Source of the DNA: Nitratidesulfovibrio termitidis HI1
GTDB lineage: Bacteria; Desulfobacterota; Desulfovibrionia; Desulfovibrionales; Desulfovibrionaceae
DNA: 64,000 nt
Assembly: GCF_000504305.1 (NCBI RefSeq)
Contig: NZ_KI632512.1
Location: 1,486,250 to 1,550,249, forward strand
Reading direction: 5' to 3'
Of this stretch, positions 8,534-17,365 are shown piece after piece. The first letter of the stretch is position 1, and every line of letters starts with the position of its first letter. The translations under genes were made by a program, and so were the position numbers. Below the pieces are notes generated by a model. It saw only the letters and a program-made list of their open reading frames with translations, was not told the origin of the DNA and did no database searches.

Positions 8534-8560
8534 AACGGCCCGGCACCCCACCGGGCCGTT
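8534..8560 (+). terminator. Terminator hairpin after trmJ
   Basis: Stem AACGGCCCGG (8534-8543) / CCGGGCCGTT (8551-8560), 10 bp perfect with a 7-nt loop, followed by GTGCGTTGG. The T-run is poor. Confidence 0.6.
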
Positions 8561-8711
8561 GTGCGTTGGTTCGATACCGTACATAGCCGCCCTACCCTGG
8601 CTCGCGGCACCGCATCACTGCGTGTTTACCCTTTAATTCAAGTATATTGAAAGCTCACTCAAATATCCACGTACGCAAAAATCGATTGACCTCTTGTGAA
8701 AAATGGTGCAA

Positions 8712-8752
8712 CCCCCCATCGGAGAAGTGGGGCCTTACGTACCTATGGGGGA
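8712..8752 (+). promoter_or_regulatory. Leader of the chemoreceptor gene with two mutually exclusive hairpins
   Basis: CCCCCAT (8713-8719) can pair with ATGGGGG (8745-8751). Alternatively its CCCCA (8714-8718) can pair with TGGGG (8728-8732). Only one can form at a time. The element ends 9 bases before the GGGAGG of the downstream start. It does not match the c-di-GMP-I riboswitch consensus. The remaining part of 8472-8774 beyond the trmJ terminator shows only an AT-rich stretch (8630-8700) likely to hold the promoter. Confidence 0.35.
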
Positions 8753-8774
8753 CCGTCAACGGGAGGCGACGACA

Positions 8775-11195
8775 ATGCGGCTAGACACACTCAGGATTAC
8801 CACCAAGATGTATTCCGGAGTCATCGTGGTGGTGTTGTGCACCATCGTGTTTCTGTCCGGCCTGGTGGCCTGGCGCACCCAGGGCACGCTGGACAGGCTG
8901 GGGCACGACAATCTTGCCGGGTTCATGGACACCATGTGCGACGTGGCCGCCATGCAGGACCGCATTGGCGGCGAAGCCCTGCACAACAGCCTGGAAGCGC
9001 TGGCCACCTCGTTGCTGGGCCAGGGCGAACTGCACGTCAGCATGTCCAACGCCGCCACGCATACGGTGGCGGACCAGACCACCGGGGCCACATCCAGCGT
9101 AGCCGTGCCGGACTTCGAACTGAGCAGTGACGGCATGCCCCTGCCCTTCTCTCCCAACGCGCTGGTCGAGCGGCACAAGCGCACCGTGGGTTCGGACGCC
9201 ACGCTGTTCTCGCTGCTGCCCGGCAAGTTGCTGCGCGTGGCCACCACCATCACCGATGCCCAGGGCAAGCGCGCCATCGACACCTACATTTCCGATTCCA
9301 GCCCGGTGTACAAGGCCATTGCCGCAGGCAACGACTACACGGGCCGGGCCACGGTGATGGGCAAGGCCTTCCGCACCCATTACCGCCCCATAAAGGACGC
9401 CTACGGCAAGATCGTCGGCGCGCTGTTCGTGGGCGAGCCCCTGCTTTCCGAATCCTTCCGCACCTTGTTCGGCCAGGCCAAGGTGGGTGGGCGCGGCTAC
9501 ACCTTCATTTTCACCCCGGACGGCACCCGCGTGCTGCACCCCACCCGCACCGGCACCAACATTCAGCAGGACGCCTACGGCAGGCAGATGATGGAAACCC
9601 GCAACGGGTTCCTGGAATGGGAATACCAGGGCCACAAGGTGGGCTACGTGCGCTATTTCGAGCCGTGGGACATGTATCTGGCCGTGGCCATGACCCGCGA
9701 CGAGATGTTGCAGGGTGCGGATACCGACATGCTGCGCTGGACGGCGGGCGGCGGCGTGGCCGCGCTGGCGCTGGCGGTGCTGTTCGTGTGGCTGCTGGTG
9801 CGCGAACTGATGAAACCCATGGGGCAGCTGGCCGCCTATGCCCGCACCGTGGCGGCGGGCGATTTCTCGGCCACCATGCGCTACGCGGCGCGCGACGCCG
9901 TGGGCGACACCATTGCCGCCGTCAACGCCATGGTTGCGGAAATGAAGAACAAGCTCGGCTTCACCCAGGGCGTCCTGAACGGCATGACCATGCCCTTTGC
10001 CATCAGCGCGCCGGACGAGAAGGTGCTGTTCACCAATGACGCGCTGGTGCACCTGCTGGAGCGGCCCGGCACCCCCGGGGACTGGGAGGGCAAGCAGCTG
10101 GACCGCTTCGTGTACGGCCGCGACGTTGACGACATGGCCACCCGCCGCTGCCTGAAGAACGGCAGCGCCGAATGCAACCTGAGCGTGGACCTGACCACGG
10201 AGACCGGCAAGACAGTGCACGCCCAGGTGGACGTGGCCCCGCTGTACGACCTTGACGGCACGCTCATCGGGGCTTTCACCATTTACGCCGACGTCACCGA
10301 CCTGCGCACCCAGCAGACCCGCACCGAGGCCCAGCACGCCGCCATCACCCGCGTGGCGGAACAGGCCGACGCCATAGCCCGCCAGGTGGCCACCGCCGCG
10401 GACGAACTGGCTACCCAGGTGCAGGACGCCAACGGCGGCGCCGACAGGCAGCGCGCCCGCGCCTCAGAGACGGCCACCGCCATGGAACAGATGAACGCCA
10501 GCATGCTGGAAGTGGCCCACAATGCCTCGCAGGCGGCGGCCAATGCCGAGGGCGCACGGGCCAAGGCCGACGAGGGCGAACACCTGGTGGCCGACGTGGT
10601 GCAGGCCATCACCGGGGTGCGCGATCTGGCCGTGGACCTGCGTTCCAACATGGAAGGGCTGGGTCGCCAGGCCGAGGACATCGGCCGGGTGATGCAGGTC
10701 ATCGAGGACATCGCCGACCAGACAAACCTGCTGGCGCTGAACGCCGCCATCGAGGCGGCCCGCGCCGGTGACGCCGGGCGCGGATTTGCCGTGGTGGCCG
10801 ACGAGGTACGCAAGCTGGCCGAAAAGACCATGGGCGCCACCCGCGAGGTGGGCCAGGCCATCGCCTCCATCCAGTCCGGCGCGCGCGACAACGTGCAGGC
10901 CACGGCTGCCGCAGTGGAGGCGGTGATGCGTTCCACCGAGCTCACCGAAAAATCCGGCGGTGCCCTGAAGGAAATCGTGGCCATGGTGGACCAGACCGCC
11001 GACCAGGTACGCTCCATCGCCACTGCGTCGGAAGAACAGTCCGCCGCCAGCGAACAGATCAGCCGGTCCACCGAAGAGGTGAACATGATCGCGCAGGACA
11101 CCGCGCAGATCATGTCCCGCTCGGCCACGGCAGTGAACGATCTCGCCGGGCTGGCGGGCGACCTGCGCCGCCTGACCGCCGAAATGCGCGCCTGA
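8775..11195 (+). CDS. Methyl-accepting chemotaxis protein (Cache-HAMP-PAS-MCP)
   Basis: 806 aa; the start follows GGGAGG with 8-nt spacing. Order: TM1 about 12-32, a periplasmic Cache-type sensor about 35-315 (with [20 protein letters not shown]), TM2 about 321-343, HAMP about 344-397, PAS about 405-510, then the signalling domain 550-800. The hairpin tip [20 protein letters not shown] near residues 649-668 is the conserved CheA/CheW contact. The ligand is unknown; Cache sensors of this group usually bind small carboxylates or amino acids. It is a single gene with its own terminator. Confidence 0.93.
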   Translation: MRLDTLRITTKMYSGVIVVVLCTIVFLSGLVAWRTQGTLDRLGHDNLAGFMDTMCDVAAMQDRIGGEALHNSLEALATSLLGQGELHVSMSNAATHTVADQTTGATSSVAVPDFELSSDGMPLPFSPNALVERHKRTVGSDATLFSLLPGKLLRVATTITDAQGKRAIDTYISDSSPVYKAIAAGNDYTGRATVMGKAFRTHYRPIKDAYGKIVGALFVGEPLLSESFRTLFGQAKVGGRGYTFIFTPDGTRVLHPTRTGTNIQQDAYGRQMMETRNGFLEWEYQGHKVGYVRYFEPWDMYLAVAMTRDEMLQGADTDMLRWTAGGGVAALALAVLFVWLLVRELMKPMGQLAAYARTVAAGDFSATMRYAARDAVGDTIAAVNAMVAEMKNKLGFTQGVLNGMTMPFAISAPDEKVLFTNDALVHLLERPGTPGDWEGKQLDRFVYGRDVDDMATRRCLKNGSAECNLSVDLTTETGKTVHAQVDVAPLYDLDGTLIGAFTIYADVTDLRTQQTRTEAQHAAITRVAEQADAIARQVATAADELATQVQDANGGADRQRARASETATAMEQMNASMLEVAHNASQAAANAEGARAKADEGEHLVADVVQAITGVRDLAVDLRSNMEGLGRQAEDIGRVMQVIEDIADQTNLLALNAAIEAARAGDAGRGFAVVADEVRKLAEKTMGATREVGQAIASIQSGARDNVQATAAAVEAVMRSTELTEKSGGALKEIVAMVDQTADQVRSIATASEEQSAASEQISRSTEEVNMIAQDTAQIMSRSATAVNDLAGLAGDLRRLTAEMRA

Positions 11196-11276
11196 TCACG
11201 AAAGGGAGCAGGCTCGCGAACATGCCCCCGACGGGGGACATGCACGGGGAGCAGGCACAGGCATTGCCGATTCCAG

Positions 11277-11306
11277 CGCCGGAGCTTCAGGCCCCGGCGT
11301 TTTTTC
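11277..11306 (+). terminator. Rho-independent terminator after the chemoreceptor gene
   Basis: CGCCGG (11277-11282) pairs with CCGGCG (11294-11299), followed by a T6 run (11300-11305). A second hairpin (CATGCCCCC...GGGGGACATG) lies at 11221-11242. Confidence 0.7.
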
Positions 11307-11368
11307 CTGGCGACACCGTTTCGTCACGCAAGCATGCCATTTTGCCAAAAAACCAAATGGAGGCCGCC

Positions 11369-11815
11369 ATGCATGCCGTCCGAGTCCTGTTCCTTTGCGT
11401 GCACAATTCCGCCCGCAGCCAGATGGCCGAAGCCTTTCTGCGCAAGCACGGGGGCGAGGCCTTTCTGGCGGAAAGCGCGGGGCTGGAACCCGGCCCCCTC
11501 AATCCGCTGGCCGTGCAGGCCATGCAGGAAGTGGGCATCGACATCTCGAACGCCACGGCCCGCTCGGTGTTCGAGCTGTTTCGCCAAGGCCGCATGTACG
11601 ACCATGTGGTCACCGTGTGTGCAGAGGGTGAATCGCAGTGCCCCCTGTTTCCCGGCGCAGTACGCCGCCATCACTGGCCCTTTGACGACCCTGCCGCGCT
11701 CGTCGGTGATGAAGAGCAGCGCATGAAGGCCGCCCGCATCATACGCGACGCCATCGAAGCGCGGGTGAAGGAATTCGTGGCATCGCTGCCCCCCACGCCT
11801 CATTCCCAGGCCTGA
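11369..11815 (+). CDS. arsC: Low-molecular-weight phosphatase-fold arsenate reductase-like protein
   Basis: 148 aa. The start at [18 protein letters not shown] is supported by ATGGAGG six bases upstream; an in-frame ATG inside that Shine-Dalgarno is probably not used. The N-terminal CVHNSARSQ is the CX5R P-loop of the LMW-PTP/thioredoxin-coupled ArsC family. The redox cysteine partners of ArsC should lie near residues 80-90: [17 protein letters not shown] offers C and C seven residues apart, and WPFDDPA follows with the general-acid Asp. Likely reduces arsenate to arsenite. There is no arsR or arsB beside it, so it may be constitutive. Confidence 0.82.
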   Translation: MHAVRVLFLCVHNSARSQMAEAFLRKHGGEAFLAESAGLEPGPLNPLAVQAMQEVGIDISNATARSVFELFRQGRMYDHVVTVCAEGESQCPLFPGAVRRHHWPFDDPAALVGDEEQRMKAARIIRDAIEARVKEFVASLPPTPHSQA

Positions 11816-11898
11816 TTCCGTCCAGCCTTCACAACGTCGGGGCGCGCCCAACGACAGCCTGCCCCAGCCGTGGACGCTGGAACCGTGTACGCAACATG

Positions 11899-11928
11899 AA
11901 AGGGGGACGCCGCATGGCGCCCCCCTTT
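11899..11928. terminator. Bidirectional terminator between arsC and the HD-GYP gene
   Basis: AAAGGGGG...CGCC (11899-11911) pairs with GGCG...CCCCCTTT (11916-11928). The hairpin is located between two convergent stops. Confidence 0.75.
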
Positions 11929-11972
11929 CCTGCTGTTTCCTTCCGCCACGCGGTGGGCGGAACGCGTTTTCT

Positions 11973-14180
11973 CTAAGCCTCGCCGTTGCTTCCGTTGGTG
12001 GCCGCACCGCCAATCTGGCCCAGCAGGCGCTCGCCCGCCGGGGTGTCCAGCATATCGCGCAGGGCGTGCACCACGTTCACGTCGTAGCTGTCGGTCTGGC
12101 TTTCCAGGGCGTCCAGCACCTTTTCCAGCGGCAGGGCCGGACGGTACGAACGGGGCCGCAGCATGGCGCAGAAGGCGTTGGACACGGCCAGGATGCGGGC
12201 GTGGGCGGATATCTGCTCGCCGGAAAGGCCCTCCGGATAGCCCTTGCCGTCCTGCCGTTCGTTCATCTGGATGATGGCGGGCAGTACCGGCAGATCGAAT
12301 TCGATGGAGGACAGCACGTCGCGCGCGTATTCCACGTGGCGCTCCATCTCCTGCTTTTCCTGCGCCGTGAGCTTGCCGGGCTTGTTCAGGATGTCGCGCG
12401 GCACGAACATCTTGCCCACCTGCGAGAGGTTGGCCGCCGCTTCCACCGTGGCCACGTCGCGCTCGCCAAGGCCCATGGCCCGCGCGGTCAGGCTGGCCGC
12501 AATGCCCATCAGCCGCGAATGGCCCGCCAGATACGGGTCGGTCTGCTCGATGGCCCGCACCAGCGCGTCGATGGTCTGCTGCACCACCCGGCGGTTGCGT
12601 TCCTGCGCCTCGACCAGTTCGGTGATGTCGTGGAACACCGAAACCACGCCGCGCACCTGCCTGCCGTCGGGGCCGAACAGCGGGGCCTTGACGATCTGGA
12701 AGTGCCGCTTGCGCGATTGCAGGTACACCACCTCGTTCACCGTGGCCGGGTCGCCGCCCATGAGCACCTGGGCGTCGGGCGCGGTGATGCGCCGCGCGGT
12801 GTCGAAGCCGAACACCGCCTGCATGTCCATGCCCAGCAGTTCTTCGAGGCTGCGCCCCACGGCACGGGCAAAGGCCCGGTTGACGTACTGGAACACGCTC
12901 TGGTCGTCGGTAAGCGAGACGGGGTGCGTCATGGCCGAGTTGATGCCGTCGAGAAGCTGCTTCTGGTCGTCGATGACCTCAAACAGCGCCTTGAAGTCAC
13001 GGGCGATCTCCCGCTGCTCGCGCCCCACCAGCCACCACCACAGCGAGGCCAGCATGACCACCAGCAACAGGGTGCACAGCACGGCCAGCCCCACCACGGT
13101 GCGCTCGCGCTCGGCCAGGCGGGCCAGTGCGAGATCGGCGGGAATTTCCTCCACGGTCCACCATTCGAGGTTGGGCACCTTGCGCCCGGTGGAGTACACT
13201 TGGGTGCCGCTGTCCACGGATGCGCGCCGCATGAAGGGCAGGTCGCCGGTTTCGGCAAAGGCGGGCGCGGGCACGTTCTTCAGCCCTTCCTGGGCCGAAG
13301 GGGCGATTTCCTCGAAACCGTGCGGAGTGCGCTGCACCAGACGCGACACCTGCCCCTTCTCCACCAGCGGCGAGGCAGCCAGAAACTCGCCCACCTTGCC
13401 GGAGATGATCTTGGACAGCATCAGCACCGCCACGGGCCGCGCGCCGGTGGCCGCCTCGAACTGGGGCGGCAGGATGGGCATGAACAGGTCCAGCACCAGC
13501 CCGGTCTGGGTGGAGCGGGCGTGCGAGAAGAGCATCCTGCCCGTTTCCAGCACGGTGCGGATGGCGGCCTGCTGGTCTTCGTTCAACGGCACGGGGGTGG
13601 CGTCGGTGGAAATGTAGGTCTGGGCGCGGGTGTTCACGATACGCCCGGACACGAAGTCGGAATAGGTCACGAACTCGCGCAACAGATTGCGCATCAGCGG
13701 CAGTTGCGCGGCCAGTTGCGAGATGTCGTCATCACCCTGGGGGGCGTCCGGCTTGCCGCCGCTCTTGCCGGGCTGGGTGCTGCCCGCGTCCTGACCTGGC
13801 CCCTGACCTGGCCCCTGACCTGGCCCCTGACCTGGCCCCTGACCTGGCTTATTCAGCAGCAGGCCCACGTCGCCTTCCAGCTGATTCACTTCCGAAGCGA
13901 ACAGCCGGAACAGGTCGGCATTGATCAGCCGTGCGCCCTGTTCGGTCATGGAATCCAGCCACAAGGTCACGGATTCCACGCGGGCCAGCGTGAGCACGGA
14001 CTGGCGCTGGGCAATGTCCGCCTCCAGCTTGTGCCGTGCGTCGGAGATGTTCCAGTAGGCGCCCACCGTGGCGGCTGCCACGGTAACCCCAAGCACCACG
14101 ATGCCGAACCACAGAAGCCGCGAGCGGCCGGCTGGTCTGTCGCGGTCCGGCGTGCCTGTCGATGCGCTGTTCTCTGCCAT
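11973..14180 (-). CDS. Membrane PAS / degenerate HD-GYP protein, candidate LapD-type receptor
   Basis: 735 aa; ATG follows GGAGG. TM1 about 21-41, a large periplasmic region 42-360, TM2 361-384 (AVLCTLLLVVMLASLWWWLV), PAS about 395-525, and an HD-GYP fold 526-690. Canonical HD-GYP enzymes have LHDIGK; here it is LSQVGK (585-590), so the H and D metal ligands are lost. The later HHHERWDG is QMNERQDG (638-645), while H554, H615 and the GYPEG loop remain. It should not hydrolyse c-di-GMP but may still bind it. Residues 112-130 are GPGQ repeats encoded by a 12-bp tandem repeat. Same strand and 144 bp downstream of lapG, so it is placed like LapD. The role as a Lap receptor is inference. Confidence 0.85.
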   Translation of the reverse strand: MAENSASTGTPDRDRPAGRSRLLWFGIVVLGVTVAAATVGAYWNISDARHKLEADIAQRQSVLTLARVESVTLWLDSMTEQGARLINADLFRLFASEVNQLEGDVGLLLNKPGQGPGQGPGQGPGQGPGQDAGSTQPGKSGGKPDAPQGDDDISQLAAQLPLMRNLLREFVTYSDFVSGRIVNTRAQTYISTDATPVPLNEDQQAAIRTVLETGRMLFSHARSTQTGLVLDLFMPILPPQFEAATGARPVAVLMLSKIISGKVGEFLAASPLVEKGQVSRLVQRTPHGFEEIAPSAQEGLKNVPAPAFAETGDLPFMRRASVDSGTQVYSTGRKVPNLEWWTVEEIPADLALARLAERERTVVGLAVLCTLLLVVMLASLWWWLVGREQREIARDFKALFEVIDDQKQLLDGINSAMTHPVSLTDDQSVFQYVNRAFARAVGRSLEELLGMDMQAVFGFDTARRITAPDAQVLMGGDPATVNEVVYLQSRKRHFQIVKAPLFGPDGRQVRGVVSVFHDITELVEAQERNRRVVQQTIDALVRAIEQTDPYLAGHSRLMGIAASLTARAMGLGERDVATVEAAANLSQVGKMFVPRDILNKPGKLTAQEKQEMERHVEYARDVLSSIEFDLPVLPAIIQMNERQDGKGYPEGLSGEQISAHARILAVSNAFCAMLRPRSYRPALPLEKVLDALESQTDSYDVNVVHALRDMLDTPAGERLLGQIGGAATNGSNGEA
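13796..13848. repeat. 12-bp tandem repeat encoding GPGQ units in the HD-GYP protein
   Basis: Four-plus exact copies of ctggcccctgac (plus-strand view). In frame they give GQGP repeated in the periplasmic domain of the HD-GYP protein. Perfect identity between units suggests recent slippage. Confidence 0.85.
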
Positions 14181-14324
14181 GGGTCCTCCGCGGTCTAGAG
14201 CGAATTTTCAATCGGGGCGGGCGACGCATTTCGCGCCACCTGGGATTTTCGACAGACGTTTTCAATGCTGAAGCACTCCAGGGAGTGTTTCCAAAATACG
14301 GCGAAAGGACAATTCGGGACTGCC

Positions 14325-15764
14325 CTACTGCATTCTTCGGGTGCCCGGGCCACCTCTGGTCGGAATATGCGCCCACCGGTATTGTTCGTTTATGGAGTAC
14401 TGCGGCACGTAGTGCCCGTAACGCTTGTGCGACAGCACCACGTTGGACAGGTTGTCCAGCACGTAGGCGTCGCCACCCGTGTATACCACCAGAATGGCAT
14501 GGGCCAACCGGCGGATGGAATCCAGCAGAATGACGATGCGCATGTCCGAAGCGGGCACGCCAAGCTGCTTCAGGGCGAAATACTTGGTTATGGCGTAGTC
14601 TTCGCAGTCACCCGACTTGCGCAGGAACTCGATGGGCGCCGCCCAGTAGTCCACCACGCCCCATACTTCGCTGTCCAGCCGGTAGGGCCACTGGTTGAAC
14701 AGGGAATTCACGTTGCGCAGCTTGTCCATGGTGGACAGGTCACGCCATTCGGCCTTCAGGGCGCCCCACAGGGCGTTGCGCCCGCCCAGTGCCCGTTCCG
14801 GAATCAGCCCCGGCGTCTTGCGGTCCACGTTCAGCACCCGGTCCCACTTGGGCAGATTCTTCAGCGGCCCCCGGAATTCTATGGTGTTGAACAGCCGGAT
14901 GCCGCGCGACGCCGACGATGTGCCCTGCCGGGGTTCGGCGGCCTGGGCGGATTCTGCCGCCTGTCCGGCCTGTCCGGCCTGTCCCGCCTGTCCCGCCTGT
15001 CTCGCCTGCCCGGCCTGTCTGGCTTGTCTGGCCTGTTCCGCCTGGGCCACCAGGGGCGCATCGGGCAGACCCACCGGAGCCGTTTCCGCAGTCTCCGTGT
15101 CCGCCGTTTCCGCCGTTTCCGCCGTGTCCGCCGTGTCCACAGCCACCGGGGGCGTTCCCTTTCCGTCGGCGGCATCGGCTCCGTCCACCTTCGGGGTTAG
15201 CGGAAGCTCGTCGGGCCTGTCCCCCACTTCGGCCACATCCGCCACATCGGCCACATCCGCCACATCGGGCCTGTCGGGCCTGTCGGGCGTATCGGCAACA
15301 ATGCGCGTTGCCTGTACGGCCGTGTCCGCACGGGCTCCGTCCCGTGCCGGTTCGACGGCATCCCGGGTGGCCTCTGTCACCGCACCGCGCACCTCACGAG
15401 TGGCGGGCACCTCGGGAGTAACGGGCGCACCGGCGCGTGCGGCGGTATCCTCATTCTTCGCCTGCATCGGTGCGGCCTTGGGGGATGCGCCCCCCGCCAT
15501 GGCCGCGTCGGGCTGTGCTGCGCCCCACGGTCCAACGCCCGCCGCCAGGCTCAAAAAACAGACGACAAGCAGGGCAAGCACCGGCAACGTCCGCAGGCGG
15601 CGTCCCAAAAGGAACCATGCCGGGCCATCTGCGCCGGGCTTGCAGGGGACGCGGGGCCTGCGGCGCGCGCACGCCCCCCCGGCCCCGCCCGCCGCAACCG
15701 GCGGACCGGGATGATGCGGCGCGTTGCCCGCGCCGTTTCCCTCATCCCTGGCCCATTGCCGCAT
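14325..15764 (-). CDS. lapG: LapG-type periplasmic transglutaminase-like cysteine protease
   Basis: 479 aa. The ATG overlaps the lapC stop (TGATG), so translation is coupled. The conserved catalytic part is the C-terminal third: Cys387 in SGDCEDYA, His422 in AHAILVV and Asp437 in LDN form the bacterial transglutaminase-like cysteine peptidase triad. A hydrophobic segment near residues 60-85 (LPVLALLVVCFLSLAAGVG) exports or anchors it. LapG of pseudomonads cuts adhesins after a di-alanine in the periplasm to release biofilm cells. It is twice the usual 200-250 aa: the region about 85-290 is repetitive linker (VADVADVADVAEV, TAETAETADTETAET, ARQAGQARQAGQAG). Both adhesins nearby carry the matching P-A-A-G. 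Confidence 0.9.
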   Translation of the reverse strand: MRQWARDEGNGAGNAPHHPGPPVAAGGAGGACARRRPRVPCKPGADGPAWFLLGRRLRTLPVLALLVVCFLSLAAGVGPWGAAQPDAAMAGGASPKAAPMQAKNEDTAARAGAPVTPEVPATREVRGAVTEATRDAVEPARDGARADTAVQATRIVADTPDRPDRPDVADVADVADVAEVGDRPDELPLTPKVDGADAADGKGTPPVAVDTADTAETAETADTETAETAPVGLPDAPLVAQAEQARQARQAGQARQAGQAGQAGQAGQAAESAQAAEPRQGTSSASRGIRLFNTIEFRGPLKNLPKWDRVLNVDRKTPGLIPERALGGRNALWGALKAEWRDLSTMDKLRNVNSLFNQWPYRLDSEVWGVVDYWAAPIEFLRKSGDCEDYAITKYFALKQLGVPASDMRIVILLDSIRRLAHAILVVYTGGDAYVLDNLSNVVLSHKRYGHYVPQYSINEQYRWAHIPTRGGPGTRRMQ

Positions 15765-17338
15765 CAACGCTCCCGCAGGGCATTCTGCTGCGCCTTCAGG
15801 ATGGGCTTCAGCAGATAATCAAGCACCGTCTTCTTGCCGGTAAGGATATCCACCGTGGCGGTCATGCCCGGCATGATGGGCAGGTTTTCGCCGCGATAGG
15901 TAATGGCGTTCTTCTTGGTGCGCAGCTTGACCAGATAGTAGAACTCGCCCTTGCGGTCCTCTATGGTGTCCGCGCTGATCTGCTCCAGCCCCGCCTCCAG
16001 GCCGCCGTAGATGGAGAAGTCATAGGCGGTGATCTTGACGATGGCCTTCTGACCCGGATGCAGGAAGGCGATGTCCGCCGGGCGGATGCGCGCTTCGATC
16101 AGCAGTGTGTCGTCCAGCGGCACCAGTTCCAGAATGGATTCACCCGGCTTCACCACCCCGCCCTGGGTATTGATGATGATGCGCTTCACCGTGCCGCGCA
16201 CCGGGGCGCGCAGGTCGGTACGGGTCACCCGGTCTTCACCGGCGGACAGGGTTTCGCGCAGCGAATTCAGTTCCACGCGGCGCTTGTTGATTTCTTCCAC
16301 CGCCTGCGAGCGCACCTCGGCCTTGCGGTGCGACAAGCGCTGCTCCACCTCGTGCACCGCGCTGCGGGCCTTGGGGATGTTCACGGCCAGCGAACTGATG
16401 TCGCCGCGCAGCTGGATGACGCGCTGTTCAAGGCTCAGGTAGTCCACCTTGGAATAAATCTGCTTTTCCACCAGCGGGCGGGCAATGTCGCGCTGTTCCT
16501 GCGCCACGCGCAGGCTGGCTCCCAACTGGCCCTGCCGCCCCACCATTTCCTCCACTTCCTGGCGCTTCTGCGTAAGCTGGCTCTCCAGCACGCTCAGTTC
16601 CAGTTCCAGCTGACGCTTGCGGGCATTGTGGATGGAAGTCTGGTCGGCCACCACCTGCGGGGCATTCTCCACCACTTCCGGCGGGTACACCGGATCCTTG
16701 CCCGACAGTTCCGCCTCCAGCCGGGCGATGGCGGCCATGTGCTCGTACGATTTCGCCACTGCGTCGCGGAAAAAGCTGGCCGCCGATTCGTTATCCAGGC
16801 GCACCAGCACCGTGCCCTTTTCGACGATCTGCCCTTCGCGCACGAATATTTCGCTGATGATGCCGCCTTCCAGGTTCTGGATTTCCTGGATGCGCTGCGA
16901 AGGAATGACCTGGGCCTGGCCGCGCGTCACCTCGTCCAGCGAGGCAAAGGCCGCCCAACCGATGAACACCAGAAAGAACAGCCCCAACGAGGCGGACAGC
17001 AGAAAGGCCAGCGGATGCCCCTTGCGGTGCAGGGCCGCGTCCACCTCGCTCATGAATTCCAGGTCATCGCGATGCACGCCGTGCGCCCCGCCATTGCCCA
17101 GCGCGCTGGTGCGGCTGGCCTCTGCGATGCGCTGGCCCAGGGTCGCACCGGCAGGCGCGCCCATGCCGGGTTGTGCGTCCCCGGGTCTGTCCGGAGCCAT
17201 GCCCGGAGCCATGCCCGGCGGCATGCCGGGCGGCATGGACAGGGGCGCGCCCTGAGGGGGCCCGAGCGGGGCGCCCGAAGGAGTGCCGGGAGTGGTCGCG
17301 GGCCCCGGCTCGCCCGTTGTGGTCTTGTCGTGTTCCAT
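15764..17338 (-). CDS. lapC: HlyD-family type I secretion membrane-fusion protein (LapC)
   Basis: 524 aa from the second ATG (MEHDKTTTG), which has GGAG seven bases upstream; an ATG two codons earlier lies too close to it. One TM at about residues 104-128 (LAFLLSASLGLFFLVFIGW) follows a low-complexity Pro/Gly/Met N-terminus (MPPGMPPGMAPGMAP). Then come the lipoyl half-motifs (QVIPSQRIQEIQNLEGGII), a long coiled coil about 200-390 and the beta-barrel domain ending GMTATVDILTGKKT. It bridges the LapB transporter and an outer-membrane channel; no TolC-like gene is in this window. It lies 27 bp after lapB. Confidence 0.92.
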   Translation of the reverse strand: MEHDKTTTGEPGPATTPGTPSGAPLGPPQGAPLSMPPGMPPGMAPGMAPDRPGDAQPGMGAPAGATLGQRIAEASRTSALGNGGAHGVHRDDLEFMSEVDAALHRKGHPLAFLLSASLGLFFLVFIGWAAFASLDEVTRGQAQVIPSQRIQEIQNLEGGIISEIFVREGQIVEKGTVLVRLDNESAASFFRDAVAKSYEHMAAIARLEAELSGKDPVYPPEVVENAPQVVADQTSIHNARKRQLELELSVLESQLTQKRQEVEEMVGRQGQLGASLRVAQEQRDIARPLVEKQIYSKVDYLSLEQRVIQLRGDISSLAVNIPKARSAVHEVEQRLSHRKAEVRSQAVEEINKRRVELNSLRETLSAGEDRVTRTDLRAPVRGTVKRIIINTQGGVVKPGESILELVPLDDTLLIEARIRPADIAFLHPGQKAIVKITAYDFSIYGGLEAGLEQISADTIEDRKGEFYYLVKLRTKKNAITYRGENLPIMPGMTATVDILTGKKTVLDYLLKPILKAQQNALRER

Positions 17339-17365
17339 GGTCATGCTCCGCTGGTGCGCCGCGCA

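Noticed and set aside
8702-8760. c-di-GMP riboswitch before the chemoreceptor
   Set aside because: The conserved GEMM-I core and tetraloop receptor words are absent; only simple hairpins are visible.
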